The translations under genes and the position numbers were made by a program. The notes under the pieces are model-generated. The model saw nothing but the letters and a program-made list of their open reading frames with translations. It was not told where the DNA came from and ran no database searches. From Rachicladosporium sp. CCFEE 5018 (Eukaryota > Ascomycota > Dothideomycetes > Cladosporiales > Cladosporiaceae), in contig KZ111143.1 of NCBI GenBank assembly GCA_002077045.2, forward strand, positions 1,267,852 to 1,331,851: 64,000 bases of DNA, read 5' to 3'. Positions 1 to 10,913 of this stretch are shown piece after piece (positions within the stretch are counted from its first letter, which is position 1; each line of letters starts with the position of its first letter).

Positions 1-1249
1 ATATTGTAGCAAGTGTGTTCAGTACGTCTGCGTTCGTCGCTTTCGAAGGTAAGAGCGATAGCGGACTTCGATTCCCGTAGTTGGCTAGTGAACTCGTGTG
101 GATGAGCAGAGATGTGCGAGGCACACTGGCTAGAAGGTGCAGATCGTACTTTGGCGACTCCGCGTGTGCCCATCTTGCGGGCGATTGGTCCAAGGCGACG
201 AGTAGGCGGGCGTTGACTTTACCTGCCATGTTCGAGCCTAGGTAATGCATGGGGTACAGCTCCGCGTACTTGGCGAGATAGTTCGCCGCTGGACCGTAGA
301 GGACGCGGGACTCGATTGAGTCGCTGTCTCCCAAGTAAAACTCAGCTGTGCGGTCGTGCACTCCTTTGCCGATCAGCCACTCTAACGGCGGCGAAGATGT
401 TGGGCTGCTTTTTGTGCCTAGTAAGGCTGAGTAGAAGTCCACCAGACTGACACCCATCAGTAGGTCCTCCGCTGCGTCCACCATACCTAGTACAGTGAAA
501 GCCAGTAAGCCCTCCCCTTCTGTCACCCCATATGCCCTCTCCACCTCCACATGATGGCTCTTGACCACTGTCGCCCAATCAAGACCAGCAATCTCAGCCA
601 CCCAGTCCATCAACCTGGCCTGCGCAAGCGAGATCCTCGCTTTACCAAGCTTGTGCTCGTCCTGTAGTGAGCAAAGACTAAACAGCAGCCTGTAAACGTC
701 CACATCCCCGAATACCCGTTTCCACACCAGCCCCTGCCCCAGTCCGCCTTCACGCACGAGATCAATCCGCAGCAGATCGACCAGCAGTCGTCCAGCTTTC
801 TGAGCAACCCCCACATCCCCCGTCGTCAACCAACAAGTCACCACCGCACCCACAACACCCTGCAGCCCAGCCAGCACAGCCGCATCGCTCGCCTTTGATG
901 TGGCTTTGCCCAGAAGCTCGAGCATAAGTCGATTGATACATATCGGTGCCGCAGTGTTGAGACCAGTCACAAAGTCTATGGGCGGCTCGAAAGCGAGTAT
1001 GTCGTCGAAGGTGAAGGGCTCGAGGAGGTTGACCAGCAGGTTTACGATTGGTGTGGGGTCACTTTGAACGACTTGTAGAAGTGCCGCTAGGGACTTTACC
1101 AAGTCCAATGTCTGTTCTGGTGTGATGTGGTTCGGTAGGATGAGCTCCGCATCGCTGAAGAGCTTCGCGTCGACCTTCGTCGTGCTTGGACTGGCTACGA
1201 GAGTGGCGACGTGGCGATGGAGCTCTGCTAGAAGGTCGGGCTGCGCCAT
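1..1249 (-). CDS. Probable Hsm3/PSMD5-like HEAT-repeat protein, 3' end beyond window
   Basis: An open frame runs from the ATG at 1249 (starting MAQPDLLAEL) for about 416 codons without a stop and leaves the window at position 1, so the C-terminus is missing. The sequence is rich in helical leucine repeats. It reads like a HEAT/ARM solenoid with several DxxxxLxxLL-type helices, followed by a segment LYGPAANYLAKYAELYP. The overall feel is that of the Hsm3/PSMD5 family, chaperones that hold the proteasome base ATPases during 26S assembly. That assignment is by resemblance only; another HEAT protein is possible. No intron is seen. The gene lies outside the duplicated block, which starts at 1961. 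It reads in the same direction as the phosphoacetylglucosamine mutase gene next to it, so 1250-2021 would hold its promoter. Confidence 0.45.
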   Translation of the reverse strand, partial: MAQPDLLAELHRHVATLVASPSTTKVDAKLFSDAELILPNHITPEQTLDLVKSLAALLQVVQSDPTPIVNLLVNLLEPFTFDDILAFEPPIDFVTGLNTAAPICINRLMLELLGKATSKASDAAVLAGLQGVVGAVVTCWLTTGDVGVAQKAGRLLVDLLRIDLVREGGLGQGLVWKRVFGDVDVYRLLFSLCSLQDEHKLGKARISLAQARLMDWVAEIAGLDWATVVKSHHVEVERAYGVTEGEGLLAFTVLGMVDAAEDLLMGVSLVDFYSALLGTKSSPTSSPPLEWLIGKGVHDRTAEFYLGDSDSIESRVLYGPAANYLAKYAELYPMHYLGSNMAGKVNARLLVALDQSPARWAHAESPKYDLHLLASVPRTSLLIHTSSLANYGNRSPLSLLPSKATNADVLNTLATI

Positions 1250-2021
1250 CGCTGCGTCGATGCTCGAAAGCTAGCTAGCACCAAGCAATTATTGACACAG
1301 TGCGCCCAGAACGCAGTCCGGTGGCGACCGCGCTGGTCCACTGTTCCAGGTCTTGGTCGAAGCTGCTGTCGACGCGCCTGTTTGTTAGTGACGTTTTGTG
1401 ACCGCGCCAGAGAGCAGCGAAAAGTTCGGCAATCGATCGAATGCGCCGACGAGTGACTCTCTGCGTGAATGCGTCGTCGATAGGCTGTCGTGGCTACGAT
1501 ATTAGACCCGTGACGAAGTGGGAGTGTTCTTGGGAGACGGAACAGTGCGGGTGTTGTGTGGTGAGTCCCACGCCTCCTTGACACATCGTGATGGTGCACA
1601 CGCAAGCACTCGAACTGAGGGCTTGTGGACGTTGGAACTTTCATCCGAAATGTACCTTACGATCGCCTCCCCAAGGCAGAGCAAGTGACGTTGCCAAACG
1701 AGACCAGCACGTGACACATTTCAACAGGTTCCTGCAAATGTCTTGCAATGCAATCCGTAAGCCGCTGTATGCTGGCCGTACTATCTTCATCCTATCATAT
1801 CTCATAACCCAGAACTTTTGTCTCCTCTTAAATGCAATCACAAAACTTTTAGACGGCGCATTTCCATGCTCACATATGCCCATCACCTCCCAAGCCCACC
1901 CCAATGCTCCAGCCTGCTCCTCCGTCTCGTCCCAATCCCCAATCTCTTCCGTATTCCGCCAAGGAAGAATGCTTCATGTATCTGTGCCAGAACGCCAGAC
2001 TCAAATCCTCCTTACTATCGC
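1250..2021. other. Intergenic region, no gene seen
   Basis: It lies between the start of the Hsm3-like gene and the stop of the mutase, both on the minus strand. It should hold the promoter of the former and the 3' UTR of the latter. Short frames on both strands overlap one another and lack codon bias. Homology to contig B begins at 1961, where the B contig itself begins. Confidence 0.5.
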
Positions 2022-3719
2022 CTAACTGCTCTGATCCACCTTATTGGCTGCCTCGCCCCTCTCAATCATCACCTCAACGCTCTGCAGCAAGTTGTCGACT
2101 TCGTGCTTACTAGCCGCCTCGCCGTACACCCTGACCGCGTTCTCCGTTCCCGAAGCGCGCACGAAGCACCGGCCGGACGTATACTTCGCCACAAGCTCGT
2201 CTAGCTTGCCCTGCATGCCCTCGGGAGTCTGCAGTTTCCGCTCCGCAGTGTCAGGCACAGTAGTGAAGCTATTCTTATCTGCCACTTCGACGCGGAGGAG
2301 GCGGTTGGGGAGATCAGTGTAAGTCGTGAACCACTTTGCGATACTGTGCTCGCCGTCGCCACTTTGGTGCGCGAGTATGACTTCCACGAGGAGCATGTCC
2401 GATAGGGCATCGCCCACCGTCTGGTTGATGAGTTCAGTGAGCGCTTGGAGGGTTGTGAGCGCTTCGAGCTGCGCAGGCGACTGCGGATCAGCCTTGCGGA
2501 TCTGCCGTAATGCGTTTTGCGAGAAGAGCACAGTGCCGTGACCGTTGGCTTCGAAGTACACGCCGATATCGTAGCGGCTCGCGACGTGGTGCAGATGCTT
2601 GACACCAGTAGGCGTGCACTCGACCTTGAGCTTCAATCGCTCCTCGATGTACTTCGTGCTCGCACCGTTGGCATATGCAGTCTGAACGACAGCGATCTGG
2701 ATCTTATCTGCAAGACCGGCTTTCTCAACAATGTTACCGATGAAAGAAGCGGCTAGAGTAGCGATGCGATCACCATCTAGCATGCGGAAGACATTGCCAG
2801 TCTCGGTAAAGTAGTAGATGATGCGGTCTGCGTCGCCGTCATACGAGCACCAGCGCTCGAAGGGCTTGCCGTCGAAGCTCTCAGGCGCGCGTTGGCCGGT
2901 CTTGACGTAGTCTGCTCCAGCCTTCTCGTTTAGTACGGAGGGATCGTCGGTACGGTCGTTGACGACGTTGATCTTAATGCCACCGCTCTCGTCGTCCTCT
3001 GCTGGCATGTACTTCAGGAATTTCTTCAATGCATCAGCGCCTACTCCATTCGCGCAGTCCACCGTCAACGAGCCCTCGGGCTTCTTGTACTGCATTGCCG
3101 TCTTCCATCCCGCGGCAAGCTTCTTGTAGTACCCTTCCTCCGAAAGCTCGCCATTTGGGTGCGAGTCGTTTTGCGTGTTCGTAGCACGAGTCAAGTAGTG
3201 CAGTATTGGCGTCGTCAAGACTCCATAGTCAATGTACTTGGCACCCATAGCTTCCAACGCATCCGTCAACGCCTTCACCAAACCCTTCCCCGACGGCCGC
3301 GTGTCCCTCGCAATAATGACATGCGCCTCCTCCCTATTCTCACTCTTAAACACCTCTCTTGCGATCCTCTCATACGCCTGCTTGATCTCCCCGGTCGGCG
3401 TGTTGGCAAGCTCAGTGGCATGTTTCTCCCACGACTGCTCGAGCATATCTCCATACGGATCGACAATCTTGACGCCATTATCCCAGGCCGGGTTGTGCGA
3501 GGCCGTGATCATCACCCCAATAGTCTTGCCTTGCAACTTTCTCGATCTCAGCGCGGCGAGGATGCCGACTGTGAAGGTGACCGAGTCCAGTAGGTCAGCG
3601 TTCATGCGGAAGCCCGCAGTACCGTATGCGAACGGCTTCGACTTCTCAGGCCGAGCATGCTGCTTTGCGGCCTTAGCAATGTCATCGCCATATTGCACAG
3701 TAAAGTGCGATTCGGACAT
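2022..3719 (-). CDS. PCM1: Phosphoacetylglucosamine mutase, copy A
   Basis: This 565-residue enzyme interconverts N-acetylglucosamine-6-phosphate and -1-phosphate in UDP-GlcNAc synthesis, which supplies chitin, N-glycans and GPI anchors. The alpha-D-phosphohexomutase landmarks are in order. The phosphoserine loop TASHNP has Ser74. The metal loop DGDADR is at 294-299. The sugar-binding segment EANGHGT is near 390. The phosphate-binding RASGTEN lies near the C-terminus, with Ala where Pro is usual. The start is the ATG at 3719 (GCCACC before it), which is also the only start in copy B. A longer reading frame upstream begins with TTG and is not used. There is no intron. It differs from copy B at about 11 residues. 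It is divergent from the mL40 gene. Confidence 0.95.
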   Translation of the reverse strand: MSESHFTVQYGDDIAKAAKQHARPEKSKPFAYGTAGFRMNADLLDSVTFTVGILAALRSRKLQGKTIGVMITASHNPAWDNGVKIVDPYGDMLEQSWEKHATELANTPTGEIKQAYERIAREVFKSENREEAHVIIARDTRPSGKGLVKALTDALEAMGAKYIDYGVLTTPILHYLTRATNTQNDSHPNGELSEEGYYKKLAAGWKTAMQYKKPEGSLTVDCANGVGADALKKFLKYMPAEDDESGGIKINVVNDRTDDPSVLNEKAGADYVKTGQRAPESFDGKPFERWCSYDGDADRIIYYFTETGNVFRMLDGDRIATLAASFIGNIVEKAGLADKIQIAVVQTAYANGASTKYIEERLKLKVECTPTGVKHLHHVASRYDIGVYFEANGHGTVLFSQNALRQIRKADPQSPAQLEALTTLQALTELINQTVGDALSDMLLVEVILAHQSGDGEHSIAKWFTTYTDLPNRLLRVEVADKNSFTTVPDTAERKLQTPEGMQGKLDELVAKYTSGRCFVRASGTENAVRVYGEAASKHEVDNLLQSVEVMIERGEAANKVDQSS

Positions 3720-4333
3720 GGTGGCGTAGCGATTGTAGGAGACAGTGTAGAGATGCAACTAGTAACGAAGGACGAGCAAGCAGGGTCTTGTGCCACCCTC
3801 AGGCAAGAGAAGGATTTGCCTCGCCTCACGCAATACGGAGACTGGATCACGAGGTGATGCTGCGTGCGGAGGTGCTCTGGTGCTCGCGCGGCTCTGGCCC
3901 TTGTGATGCACGCGAATGCAGGAACAAGCGGCCGCGTGGGATGACTGAGCGGCCTCAGTGGGTAGGTTTTGTGTGTTGGCGTAATAGTCTTGGCTATGCG
4001 ATTGGGGCAGTGTCATGAGCTTGGAGGCAATTCAACGAATGTCTAGAAGAGGTAGCTAGGAGGGAATATGTAGTGGTCGTGGAGAGGATATCTTCGATTC
4101 AAGTGTGAGTAGTCACCGAAGTAAGTGGAAGTTTTTGGTGTTGCATCGAGTGGGGGTTGACGAAACGTGCATGCAGGGCTCCAACTCCACACTCTGGTCC
4201 CGCCCGCCCCGGTCCGCGGCGTGGGACTCGCGAGCCGGTGGTGGAACCGACTCCGCGTCTTTCCAGCGCCAATGCCAGAATTCATCGAGGCGTTGGCAAA
4301 CAATCGGTAGTATTACTCACACAGCAATCGCCT
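3720..4333. promoter_or_regulatory. Divergent promoter region between mutase and mL40, copy A
   Basis: These 0.6 kb separate two genes read away from each other, so both 5' UTRs and promoters must lie here. The stretch is well conserved with 23050-23651 in contig B, more than the other intergenic regions of the block, which supports regulatory use. I cannot name individual sites. The right edge is uncertain because copy A has lost the mL40 start codons through a deletion. Confidence 0.5.
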
Positions 4334-4914
4334 CTACGCGCGTCCCTTCCCATACCGCCGCCCGTCCACTGCCTCAACAAATCCTTCTCCACCACCGCCT
4401 CGCTTCTCGCCCGCAAAGGCAAGAACAAAGGCCCCAAACCCGATCAGCGCATAGGTAAGCCATCCCACAATCACTGCTATCTCCACAACCCATGATCAAT
4501 ACTAACATCACCACAGCCCTCCTGCGCTACGCCCTCCAACACCCCCTAACCCCGCGCCCCCTCCGCTTCTCCCGAAACCGCTCCCTCCGCCACTGGACAA
4601 TCCACCGCGCCTTCCAGCTCCACCAAGCGAACGTCCGACTAGCCCAAACCCTCTCGCTCGAAAAACAATACCGCTCCATGGCTTCTGCGTGCGAGGCCCT
4701 CCGTCTCATGGACTCCGATGGCCTGACGGAGCAGGAGAGGGAGCAGCTGGGCGTGAAAAGCGCAGGCGCAGGGCCTGAGAAAGGCGAAGGAGGGAAGTTG
4801 TACCGCGTGGCGATGGAGAAGAAGGGGATTTGGGAGGGGGTGCCGATTGAGTATGCGAGGGCACAGGTCGATACGCCGCCACGAGCAGGTTGGAACCACG
4901 CTTGGACGCGTTGA
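4334..4914 (+). pseudogene. MRPL28: Mitochondrial ribosomal protein mL40, copy A, start codons deleted
   Basis: Coding sequence for the mitochondrial large-subunit protein mL40 (yeast MrpL28): exon 1 part 4334-4454, intron 4455-4516 (62 nt, ACTAAC branch site), exon 2 4517-4914. Compared with the intact B copy, about 38 nt are missing just upstream. The deletion removes both candidate initiator codons and the first residues of the mitochondrial targeting peptide. No ATG exists in frame upstream; the open frame reaches back to 4157 only through a TTG. The first ATG in frame is inside exon 2 (4678) and would drop the presequence. The rest of the frame is intact, so the loss may be recent, or an undetected upstream exon may supply the start. 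Confidence 0.75.
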
Positions 4915-5654
4915 TGCGGTACTGTCACCGAAAGTATTTGCACAGGAGATGCGATCAGGAAACCTCAGTGCCATGTCGCTGAACACCAATTTGCGAGCGC
5001 ACTTAGGGTCGGCACTTGTGCAAGCAACTCAAGGCTCCTCCCACACACATTGTACAAACGGGGACTACAAGCTTCCACAGACAGAAGGACCTGTGGATTT
5101 GCACGTCATCGTGGGCCGCTACTACGCAATTTCCGGTGCACAGGAGTGCGCAGAGGCTAGTGGGGGCTCTCTACGTTGGTACAGGACTCCATGTGGATAC
5201 ATCTCTCGAGGCAGGACGAAACGTTGTCAGATTACAGGACACGGCTGGACACTATACCCACGACACTCTCTCGACACGAGCATGAATGCTTCTCAAAGGA
5301 AGATCCATGTCTCGGTAGCATAGCACACCGATCTTGCCGTCGACGCAGCTCGCGCCGCAATTTGCCCGCGGGTGACCACAGGTTATATTGCGGTGCAAAG
5401 ATCTGTAGTGATACATGTAGCAATATAACATTGCGTTACTGATGCGCGTCAACCCGCTGCTCCACGAGCCCAGAGACGCTTCCTTTCAACCCCAGCCTTT
5501 GAGCTGTCGCCCGACCTGTGCCCATCTTAGTGGTGCAGATCCCCGATGCACCGTCTATAGGAATAATTCTCCTTGAACTCCGAACTCTCACCTCTCCCGA
5601 ATCGCCCCGTCAAGGCTCGACACCCAGTCCGGCTCACCCATGTAACCGCGTATA
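4915..5654. other. Convergent intergenic region, no gene seen
   Basis: It lies between the stops of mL40 and RSC7. It should hold two 3' UTRs. Apart from short islands next to the genes it does not visibly align with the matching B region 24287-24987. Small open frames here are not shared between copies, so I do not call any gene. Confidence 0.5.
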
Positions 5655-7384
5655 CTAAACAGGATACCCAGCAAACCCGACCTTCAACCTTCCCCTCGCG
5701 CCACCCACCCCTTCACTGCCCCACCCGCAGCTATCCTGCCACTGCTTCTCCTCAGCCCTAACAGCCAGTAACGCTTGCTTACACTCCTCCGGTAGCTCGG
5801 CGATAAGCTCGTCGGGTATATCGCTCGGGCTGTTGGAGCTGAAGGGCGGGTTGAGGAAGGAGGAAGTGGAGGGGAAAGGGGAGAAAGAGGTCATGGGAGG
5901 GGATGTGTAGTGCGTGTCTATGACTGCGTGGGAGGAGGAGAGAGCGGCGGGGACTGGTGGGAAGAGGGAATCCGAGGAGCTTGGAGGTGGAGGGGAGGCG
6001 TGGGAGGTGCCGTTCGTGAGCGTGAGTTGTGGGGTGGAGGTAGCAGGTGGGGGAGGGGTGATCTGCTCCCAGCGCACGTGCGTCGGCTGCATGATCGACG
6101 GCATGAACATGAGGTTCGTGTGCGTGTCGTAGACGCCCTCGTGCGTTTTCCGGCGGAGGGCCAGGGCGGCGGAGTTGAAACGGCTAGAATATCATGATCA
6201 GCACGAGCAAGCCGAATGAGTGAGGGATGGAGAGCAAGACGTACCCCGCCTCTCGAGCATGCATATACTGCCAATTCCCCACCGTAATCCCCGTCCTCCT
6301 CTTCCCACCACCAGGCACGCCTGGCTTCCCAGCCGGCTGCGGCCCAGCAGGCTGGATCTTATAGACGTCACTAGCGCCGAACCACGCAACGTACCGATTG
6401 CGATTATAGTCCGTGCCTTCCCCAGCATTGACGAGACTGTCATTCGGATCCGCCAGCTCGCCCTCGACATCCCCATTCGCGCGGCCTTCGGAGACTTTAT
6501 AGTCATCTACGACTTTCTTCCCCGCGACTACGATCTTAGCGCCAAATTCCCGGAACACTGAGCGCGCGGTGACAACGCCTATATTACGGCCTTTGTAGCT
6601 GTTGGGCAGGATGTCCCGTTCTATAAGATCCTTCTTCTCCGCGTCCCCAAGTAGGACTTTGAACAGTTTCGGATGCTTGTTGAAGAACAGATAGCTATCG
6701 CGGAAGCCACAACATCGCGCGGGCTCAGTAGACAGCATGTACAGTCTCTCGCCGCGGCCGATGATCTTGAAGGTCCGCACGCGGTATTCGCGGTCTCCTG
6801 AGAGGTGGCCGAATTCGTCGACTTTCTCTTCACCCTCGGCGTCGAAGTCTAGCTGGGCGTCGTCGTGGAGGACTTCAAACTTTTGTCCATCGACCATGAC
6901 GTACTGGTCTGCAGCTGGCTGGGTCACTCGTCTACGGGCAGGCAGACTCCTTCGTCCCGCTGCTGCGCCGCCTCGGCCTCTCGGTCGCCGTCGATATGGA
7001 GTGCCAGACTCGGACTCATCATCGGCAGGCTCGGGGGTGCGCATGCTCGCTCGTGCGCCACCTCGTGAGCGTTTCCCGCCTCGAGGTTTGCGGCCAGGGA
7101 TGGAGGTGATTGTGGGCTCGCCATCTTCGTCGTCGTTGTCGCCTGCTGCGGGGGTGCCGGGTTCTTCGTCGAGGTCTTCTTCCCCTTCAGCTACTTCCTC
7201 GCCTTCGCCGTCGGCGTCGATCATGTCCTCGTCATCTTCGTATACTATCGCAGACTCTCGTTCTGGGGTGTCGTGTCAGTGGATCTTGCTTGTGGTAGTA
7301 CGCATGTATATGGCAGCACATACTAGGAGTTCCAAGCGAGTCACGCTTCTTGGAGAAGCCCTTGTGGCCTTTCTTGAACGGCAT
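5655..7384 (-). CDS. RSC7: RSC7/Swp82-family chromatin-remodelling subunit, copy A
   Basis: Three exons: 7324-7384, 6245-7262, 5655-6183, with two 61-nt introns, giving 535 residues. The start is MPFKKGHKGFSKKRDS, a 61-nt first exon. Then comes a long acidic, low-complexity, Arg/Gly-rich stretch (about residues 25-120). The conserved RSC7/Swp82 domain follows from about 130 to 350: a VDGQKFEV segment, GERLYMLSTEPARCCGFRDS, and a C-terminal VGNWQYMHARE. The tail is Pro/Ser-rich. Members are accessory subunits of SWI/SNF-type nucleosome remodellers (RSC or SWI/SNF) in the nucleus. Splice phases agree across all exons in both copies. The gene is divergent from RPT5 with a 302-bp shared promoter. 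Confidence 0.9.
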
Positions 7385-7447
7385 GGCGACAGCAGCGGGG
7401 TAACGTGACTTTCCACTGCGGACGTGTGAAGTGAGGTTCTTGGGGAG

Positions 7448-7464
7448 ACGCGACTGAGTCGCGT
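7448..7464. promoter_or_regulatory. 17-bp perfect palindrome in RSC7/RPT5 promoter, copy A
   Basis: ACGCGACTGAGTCGCGT reads as 8 bp, one central base, 8 bp perfectly inverted. It sits 64 bp upstream of the RSC7 ATG and 223 bp upstream of the RPT5 ATG, and is unchanged at 26787-26803 in copy B although the surrounding promoter differs. The centre resembles an AP-1/Gcn4-type TGAGTC half and the ends resemble ACGCG boxes. A dimeric transcription factor site is likely; the factor is unknown. Confidence 0.55.
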
Positions 7465-7686
7465 AGATTTGCCAGCGCCGGGGAAGAGGCGGAACTGGTC
7501 CCGCACACTGTAGCTTGCATACGCCTCGTCTTGTGCCTACACATGCGATCACTGAGAGTATACATCGTTCAATTACACCAAACGACATAATCCAAACACG
7601 ACTGCGCCCAGACCAAGTTCATTGACTGAAGTATATCAGGTCGTCCGCCACACGACTCGTACAACATCTCACACAACACATCAATC

Positions 7687-9191
7687 ATGTCCACACTCGA
7701 GGACCTCGACGATCTGGAGCGTGAGGGAGACAAGGAGGACAAGAAGGACGACGATGCGTCCAAGAAACCCACAGAAGGCGGCGACGCCGACATGACCGAT
7801 GCAGACAAGAAAGACGCCAAACCCGAGCCCGAGGAAGATCCCATAGACATGGAGATCCTCAACTCAAACACCCGCGACATCAACTCCCGCCGCCGCCTGC
7901 TCGAGAACGACACCCGCATAATGAAGTCCGAATTCCAGCGACTAACCCACGAGAAGACGGCGATGGGCGAGAAGATCAAGGACAACGTGGACAAGATCGA
8001 CAACAACCGGCAATTACCCTACCTCGTCGGCAACGTGGTGGAGATTCTCGATCTGGATGTCGAAGCGGAGGCGGCAGAGGAAGGTGCGAACATTGATCTC
8101 GACGCTACAAGAGTGGGCAAGAGCGCGGTGATCAAGACGTCCACACGGCAGACCATCTTCTTGCCACTGATAGGCTTGGTGGATCACGAGAAGTTGAAGC
8201 CGGGTGATCTGATTGGAGTGAATAAAGACTCGTATCTAATTCTTGACACGCTGCCGGCGGAGTACGATAGCAGAGTGAAGGCTATGGAGGTCGATGAGAA
8301 GCCTACGGAGAAGTACACGGATGTCGGTGGGCTGGACAAACAGATTGAGGAGTTGGTTGAGGCGATCGTGTGGCCGATGAAGGAGGCGGAGAGGTTTAAG
8401 AAGATTGGGATTAAGGCGCCGAAGGGTACTGATAATGTCTATCTCCTACCCGCGTTTACAGCATGCTGACAGCATACAGGCGCACTCATGTACGGCCCTC
8501 CCGGAACCGGCAAGACCCTCCTCGCCCGCGCCTGCGCCGCCCAAACAGACGCCACGTTCCTCAAACTCGCCGGCCCCCAACTAGTCCAAATGTTCATCGG
8601 TGACGGCGCCAAGCTCGTGCGCGACTGCTTCGCTCTAGCAAAGGAAAAGGCACCTTCAATCATCTTCATCGACGAGCTAGACGCCATCGGCACGAAGCGC
8701 TTCGACAGCGACAAATCCGGTGACCGCGAAGTTCAGCGCACTATGCTGGAACTCCTCAACCAACTTGACGGCTTCGCCTCAGACGACCGGATCAAAGTCC
8801 TCGCTGCCACCAACCGCGTTGACGTGCTAGACCCTGCCTTACTCCGTTCCGGTCGACTGGACAGGAAGATTGAGTTCCCGCTTCCTAATGAGGAGGCCAG
8901 GGCGCAGATCATGCGCATCCACTCGAGGAAGATGACGGTCGATGATGGCGTGAATTGGGCGGAGCTGGCGAGGAGTACGGATGAGTTTGGCGGGGCGCAG
9001 TTGAAGGCTGTGTGTGTTGAGGCGGGGATGATTGCGCTGAGGACGGGGAAGAGCAAGATAGGGCATGAGAGTTATGTGGATGCTATTAGTGAGGTGCAGG
9101 CGAAGAAGAAGGTGAGTCTTGCTAACTGCGTGGAGATAAGGGAAAGGTTACTAATGTTATGGGGCAGGACACGGTCAACTTTTACGCATAG
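7687..9191 (+). CDS. RPT5: 26S proteasome regulatory ATPase subunit Rpt5, copy A
   Basis: Exons 7687-8425, 8480-9111 and 9168-9191 (introns 54 and 56 nt) encode 464 residues. Rpt5 is one of six AAA ATPases in the proteasome base ring; it unfolds substrates and opens the 20S gate. Features in order: an acidic N-terminus, a helical coiled-coil region (about 45-105), the OB domain, Walker A GPPGTGKT at 252-259, Walker B FIDELDA around 309-315, and the second-region NRVD and LRSGRLDRKIEFPLP. The last exon supplies only DTVNFYA, ending in the HbYX-type tail (FYA) that docks into the 20S ring, which confirms the splicing. Copy B differs at only two residues despite many silent changes. Confidence 0.96.
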
Positions 9192-10913
9192 ACGGTGTTG
9201 GCTCTGGCTGCGGGGACGATGCCTCATGCGGGCGGATGTAATAACATACAGTATGATTACAACAGTGCAAATGCTCGTTGCGCTTCGTCTGCTTCTTTAC
9301 CGGAGTCTGGACTCTTGCTGCAGAGTGCGTGCAGCTTGCTACCATGCAGTATGCCTTCTTGCATGCACCATTACGCGACTTGCCGCGTTGCACCCCTTAG
9401 TCCCACACTCCTGCTGATTGCTCACAGCCATCCAACGACGTCGTAACACAAAACATATACACCACTACTCGCGCACCGACTCCTTCTGCTTCCACTTCCA
9501 CTTATACTCCCATCTCCATCACTCTCCTCATTTTGGTTTACTGGTCGACATTCCTCTGGTCACATTTCCTTCTTATATACACCTCTTCCAGCGCATCCAT
9601 TCGTGCAGTCAAGCACATTCCTAGCCTTGGCGGTGTCTCGACGCAGCATCGATGACAGAGCTAGCTTCGCTCATTGCTCTCGCCTCTGTCACACCAGCCT
9701 CCGCTGGGTCTTCGCTGGTGGCGCCGGGTCATACTGACCTTGCTCACCGCTGCGAAAGGCGCACTCTGCACGCCTAAGGTTCTTGCTCGTCGGCTGGCAA
9801 AACATCAAAGACTGGGTGTGCGTGCGTGGTGAGTACTGCTTCTAGGCTTGGTGAGCTGGATTGCTTTGCTGACTGTGTCCTGAGTATCAGTACCGCCGTT
9901 GAGGTGAAAGTTCCCACAAGCAATCCGGCCTCACCACCTCACTCTGTTCCCCGACATCTCGGCGGAACTTTCTAGCATCCAGGCTCTACACGCATTTGAC
10001 TGCTTCGCGGCGCCTTCTACGCCTCAGCATCCTGGGACCATCTTCCGCAAGCGGCTGTCACTGGCGTTCCCATCACTATATCAGATTGGCGCTGCTATGT
10101 GCCCCAGAGTCTCGCAGACGTCTCGTCGCGTCCGGCAGCCCACAACCAACGGCCGTCAATGCAACCCTGGTCGACTCACGGCGCACAGGTTCTTGCTCTT
10201 CGTCGTCTACAACACCCTACTGCGCCAGCGAGTCATGAAGCGAGTGCGTTTCAGGCCAGGCGCTCATATGGACTGATTGCCGGACGAGGCCATCTGGAAG
10301 ATACTGGGCGCTACGGCTGTGGAATTTGTGAGCGATGTCGTAGCAGAGCGGTGCCGCAGGAGGTGGAAAGTGTTGTGACTAGCAACTGGTTGCGCTGATC
10401 CATAGCTGGATGGGAACGAGCACCGCATAGCGTAGCTGCACGAGTGAGCGCGATACGGAAATGGCAACGGGCGACGACCGAGCTGCGTGCGTACGCGCAG
10501 CGCCGCGACAAGTCGCATCCTGTGCGAATAGAGCGTCAGCCACCGCCTCTCCGGGATCTGGAGTTGATTTGCATCTGAATTCTGCCGGCTTGCATCGCAA
10601 TATGTGGCACCAACCTTCGACACTCTGTTCTACGCTGGCGTATCTTACCAGCTCTTCGACAATCGGACGTGCCTTGCCATCGATTGGCGTCTCGTCGACT
10701 TCACTTCTCCAAGATGCCGAAAGAGATGAGCACATGCTCGAGCTGGCTCCTGGCACTTCACTGTAGAAGGCAGCCCGTGATCGCGGGCTTTTGCACGACT
10801 ACTGACGGCCATGCGCTGGTATTCGTCCAACACTCGACACTCGATCGTCTTGCGCAACACTGCGACCACCCTGGGACGAATACAGCTCTACAGACCAAGA
10901 GAATAGACCTACA
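9192..10913. other. Long intergenic region, possible gene relics, copy A
   Basis: The matching B region is 28530-30191. Only islands align: one near 9780-9830 (B about 29085-29130), one near 10285-10360 (B about 29570-29665), and the last 260 bp before the Cys-rich gene. In that last stretch an open frame from 10714 is shared, but substitutions between copies fall about equally on all three codon positions, so it does not behave as coding. Intact genes are not supported. Decayed coding sequence or a long promoter are the alternatives. Confidence 0.4.

Noticed and set aside
3720..3758. 13-residue N-terminal extension of mutase copy A
   Set aside because: It begins with TTG, is absent in copy B, and a good ATG context is at 3719.
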